Virus record (IMG/VR): IMGVR_UViG_3300027971_000239
Location: 1-22,553 of that record
Direction: 5' to 3' (one strand)
DNA length: 22,553 nt
Source of the DNA: a virus
Position numbers and translations under genes: made by a program. This document shows, in pieces, positions 20,919-22,553 of this stretch. Below the pieces are notes generated by a model that had not been told where the DNA came from, did no database searches, and saw only the letters and a program-made list of their open reading frames with translations. Every line of letters begins with the position of its first letter. Within the stretch, counting starts at the first letter, position 1.

Positions 20919-21188
20919 ATGATCTACGTCGTCACCTACACAGGCAGCAATGGTTTCATCGGATTTTTGGGCGGCCGGCACACCAGTAAACGGGACGCAG
21001 ACCGCACGATCAAACAATTGCAGCGGTCTGCTGAAAGGATGGGTCGGTCGAATATCACCCTGCGCGAGTTCAAAAACATGAAAGAGGCATTCGATTGGCG
21101 GGATGTGCATTCCGTAAAACTCGCACCACCCCCGGTCGCGATCGACGCGAGCAAGGTGCGGGAAGCCTTTGCCAAGACCGCAGCATGA
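20919..21188 (+). CDS. Small phage protein of unknown function
   Basis: 89 residues. It starts with a beta-hairpin-like MIYVVTYTGSNGFIGFLGG, followed by a basic helix (RHTSKRDADRTIKQLQRSAE), a strand and a Pro-rich linker, then a final helix (ASKVREAFAKTAA). AGGAGAGAAAC precedes the ATG, the same ribosome-binding block as the gene before. The next gene starts at an ATGA overlap, so the three are one transcript. No family recognised. Confidence 0.65.
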   Translation: MIYVVTYTGSNGFIGFLGGRHTSKRDADRTIKQLQRSAERMGRSNITLREFKNMKEAFDWRDVHSVKLAPPPVAIDASKVREAFAKTAA

Positions 21189-21397
21189 AGCGCGACACCC
21201 GCGACTCAAAGGCCCGCGTCGCCGCTCACCGCGCGCGGCTGCGCGAGCAGGGCCTGCGCCCCATAGAAGTCTGGGCGTACCCAGAGCATCATCAAGCCAT
21301 CAGGGAGTTCGTCGCCCATGTTCAAAGACAACCCAGCGTGGCCGTTCGGCCGGATGCGCCCGGCCAAGCAGACCCGCCGCAAGCGCTATCCGGCTGA
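21185..21397 (+). CDS. MazE-antitoxin-like (DUF3018-like) small protein
   Basis: 70 residues from the ATG at 21185, which overlaps the preceding stop as ATGA. The frame is open further upstream but that part duplicates another gene's DNA. The core, KARVAAHRARLREQGLRPIE then VWAYPEHHQAIREF, follows the 'RV..HR..LR..GLRP(I/V)..WV' pattern of MazE-like ribbon-helix-helix antitoxins. No MazF-type toxin is adjacent, so it may be a stand-alone DNA-binding regulator, or an antidote to host toxins. The C-terminal 20 residues are Pro/Ala-rich and probably disordered. Confidence 0.6.
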   Translation: MKRDTRDSKARVAAHRARLREQGLRPIEVWAYPEHHQAIREFVAHVQRQPSVAVRPDAPGQADPPQALSG

Positions 21398-21419
21398 TCT
21401 GCCGCCTGCGAAGTTTTAG
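21318..21419 (+). CDS. Very small phage ORF, basic (33 residues)
   Basis: Starts MFKDNPAWPFGRMRPAK and ends PADLPPAKF. GGAG lies about 10 nt before the ATG at 21318. Short basic 'M.KDNP.WPF' peptides recur at operon ends in phages of this type in my memory, but I cannot cite a family. It overlaps the preceding gene in another frame and ends 1-4 nt into the convergent ART gene. Treat as probable, not certain. Confidence 0.42.
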   Translation: MFKDNPAWPFGRMRPAKQTRRKRYPADLPPAKF

Positions 21420-22408
21420 CGGATCGGCTGGCCGTTGCGCTCTAGGATGTTCAGCAGGCCCTCGTTGCCGGGGAAGACGACGAAGTTGCTGGTGCCTGAC
21501 CCTGCGCTGCGCGAGCCGCCGTCCAGGTAGCGGATGCCGGGGATGCCTTTGGCTCTCAGTGCCTCGGAAATAGCTGAGTTGTCCATACTATCCAGCATGT
21601 CGTTTTGCAGGGTTCGCATATCTGGGCGAGCTGCTTTTACCCATTGCGCATATGTACCGGGCTGCGTTTTTTCGTCAACCAGTTCTCGCACCGCTTTCCT
21701 CACCTCTGGTTTTTGCCTGTATAGCGGCTTGTCCCAGTCCAGCATCTTGGCGATCTGGTCGTCGGGCAGGTCGACTTTGTAGAGGTTGCCGATGCCTTCG
21801 TTTAGCAATCCGTCGTAATGCTTCCACTCAGCGCTGCCAACGGGCGCGCTATCCCGTAGCCTCTGCAAGGACAACGGCTTGGGTGCGGATTTGTTAAACA
21901 TGGTCGCGTATTGGTTTGCAACGTCAGGTGCCTCAGCCAAATACAGCCCATGCCCATAAGCCTGCGCACCTTCGCCCGTGCCGATCTTGCTGGCGTCGAA
22001 CCTGTCGAACTTGTGCGGCGAGCCGTGCCACACAATTGCGCCGGCCTGATTGCGAGTGGCCGCATTCATTGGCGCTTTAGCTGACGCATTCTCGCCTGCC
22101 TTTAGCAAGGCATTGGCAATCTGCGGAGCCTTTGCAGCCGCCACGATAGGCAGCACATTTCCAATGGACTCGCCGATCACATTGGCAACGGGCGATTGCA
22201 CGTCGCGCATCAGCCCTTGCGCCTTCATCCAGTCGGAGCCGCCAAACGGTGCCTGCGGGATCGGTACGCCAGCCTTGCGCAGCGCCCATGCAAGCGCATC
22301 TACCGGCGCGGAGACGGTAGATGCTGCGCTATTGCTTGCGGCTTGCGTTGCGTCTAGCAGCCCGCGAGAAAACGTCCGCCTGTTTTCTGGCGACAGAAGC
22401 CCACCCAT
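21416..22408 (-). CDS. Phage ADP-ribosyltransferase-like protein (ART-PolyVal domain)
   Basis: 330 residues. The N-terminal 120 are helical, Ala-rich and weakly hydrophobic (NVIGESIGNVLPIVAAAKAP), perhaps a membrane- or virion-associated segment. From 125 on the ART-PolyVal pattern is clear: IVWHGSPHKFDRFD (125-138), KIGTGEGAQAYGHGLYLAE (141-159), then a C-terminal GIPGIRYLDG with SNFVVF. Such domains transfer ADP-ribose from NAD to targets and occur in phage proteins that may be delivered with the DNA. Here it is a short, single-domain version. AGGAG precedes the ATG. It ends tail-to-tail with the rightward small genes and follows a lipoprotein gene, consistent with the end of the late operon. 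The substrate is unknown. Confidence 0.8.
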   Translation of the reverse strand: MGGLLSPENRRTFSRGLLDATQAASNSAASTVSAPVDALAWALRKAGVPIPQAPFGGSDWMKAQGLMRDVQSPVANVIGESIGNVLPIVAAAKAPQIANALLKAGENASAKAPMNAATRNQAGAIVWHGSPHKFDRFDASKIGTGEGAQAYGHGLYLAEAPDVANQYATMFNKSAPKPLSLQRLRDSAPVGSAEWKHYDGLLNEGIGNLYKVDLPDDQIAKMLDWDKPLYRQKPEVRKAVRELVDEKTQPGTYAQWVKAARPDMRTLQNDMLDSMDNSAISEALRAKGIPGIRYLDGGSRSAGSGTSNFVVFPGNEGLLNILERNGQPIR

Positions 22409-22423
22409 CAGTCTTCTCCTGAC

Positions 22424-22553
22424 TTATTGCTGTTCTTTTGTCTTGACTTGCAAGACGATTGGCGACGTGCCCTCGACTGTCACCCTTACTTCGACCGGCT
22501 CGACTCGGATTGGCTCACCATCAGCGCCACCGCATGCGGCCAGCAGAAACAGG
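22424..22553 (-). CDS. Small lipoprotein, C-terminal part (partial; start beyond window)
   Basis: The visible 43 residues read LFLLAACGG, then ADGEPIRVEPVEVRVTVEG, ending VKTKEQQ. LAAC is a perfect lipobox after a hydrophobic stretch, so Cys would be lipidated and the mature protein would be only about 37 residues. The stop is 15 nt before the ART start. A short lipoprotein at the end of a late operon may be an Rz1-like outer-membrane spanin, but the low Pro content and the missing upstream Rz make that uncertain. Superinfection exclusion is an alternative. Confidence 0.65.
   Translation of the reverse strand, partial: LFLLAACGGADGEPIRVEPVEVRVTVEGTSPIVLQVKTKEQQ

Overview
The window holds about half of a temperate, tailed-phage genome, probably short-tailed (P22/Sf6-like portal and Sf6-like small terminase). 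The host is probably a GC-rich proteobacterium. Burkholderiales is my best guess, from gene style only. No host gene, rRNA or tRNA is visible. The tyrosine integrase and its presumptive attachment region lie inside the phage genes rather than at their edge, and leftward genes run off both ends. This fits a circularly permuted or non-integrated phage genome opened inside the capsid gene.

Left part (1-8.3 kb), mostly leftward: small terminase, portal, a 77-residue protein, an Ala/Val/Pro/Glu repeat protein, scaffold and major capsid protein (cut by the window edge). The large terminase is reversed relative to both the small terminase and the portal, and a serine recombinase gene sits between the two terminase genes. 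A PD-(D/E)XK nuclease gene lies upstream of the small terminase gene.

Centre left (8.4-12 kb): an inverted array of six GACACGCG boxes around an AT-rich core (candidate replication origin), a leftward primase-helicase, then an immunity switch with a Cro/YdaS-like gene facing a CI-like repressor. CI is followed by a clear intrinsic terminator and then a rightward promoter with a palindromic operator over its -35.

Centre right (12-19.3 kb), rightward and tightly coupled: small early genes, a Cas4/RecB-like DUF2800 nuclease, a DUF2815 ssDNA-binding protein, a membrane protein, two unknown proteins, a 633-bp non-coding array, a DUF3310 nucleotide-kinase-like protein, small DNA-binding or Cys-rich proteins, a C5-cytosine methyltransferase and an excisionase-like protein.

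The outstanding element is the array at 15898-16530. It has five modules, each ending in AAAGCAACGCGG plus two adjacent hairpins whose stems change by compensatory substitutions. The modules are joined by strings of pentanucleotides of the form NNGCA, and linker lengths differ only by multiples of five. The conserved blocks are read in different frames in different copies, so selection appears to act on RNA (or single-stranded DNA) and not on protein. I do not recognise it as any described RNA or repeat family.

Right part (19.3-22.6 kb): leftward integrase overlapping the excisionase tail-to-tail, an att-like region with four TGGCGTAAT-type boxes, a near-consensus sigma-70 promoter driving four small rightward genes, then leftward genes for an ADP-ribosyltransferase-like (ART-PolyVal) protein and a partial lipoprotein, probably the end of the late operon.
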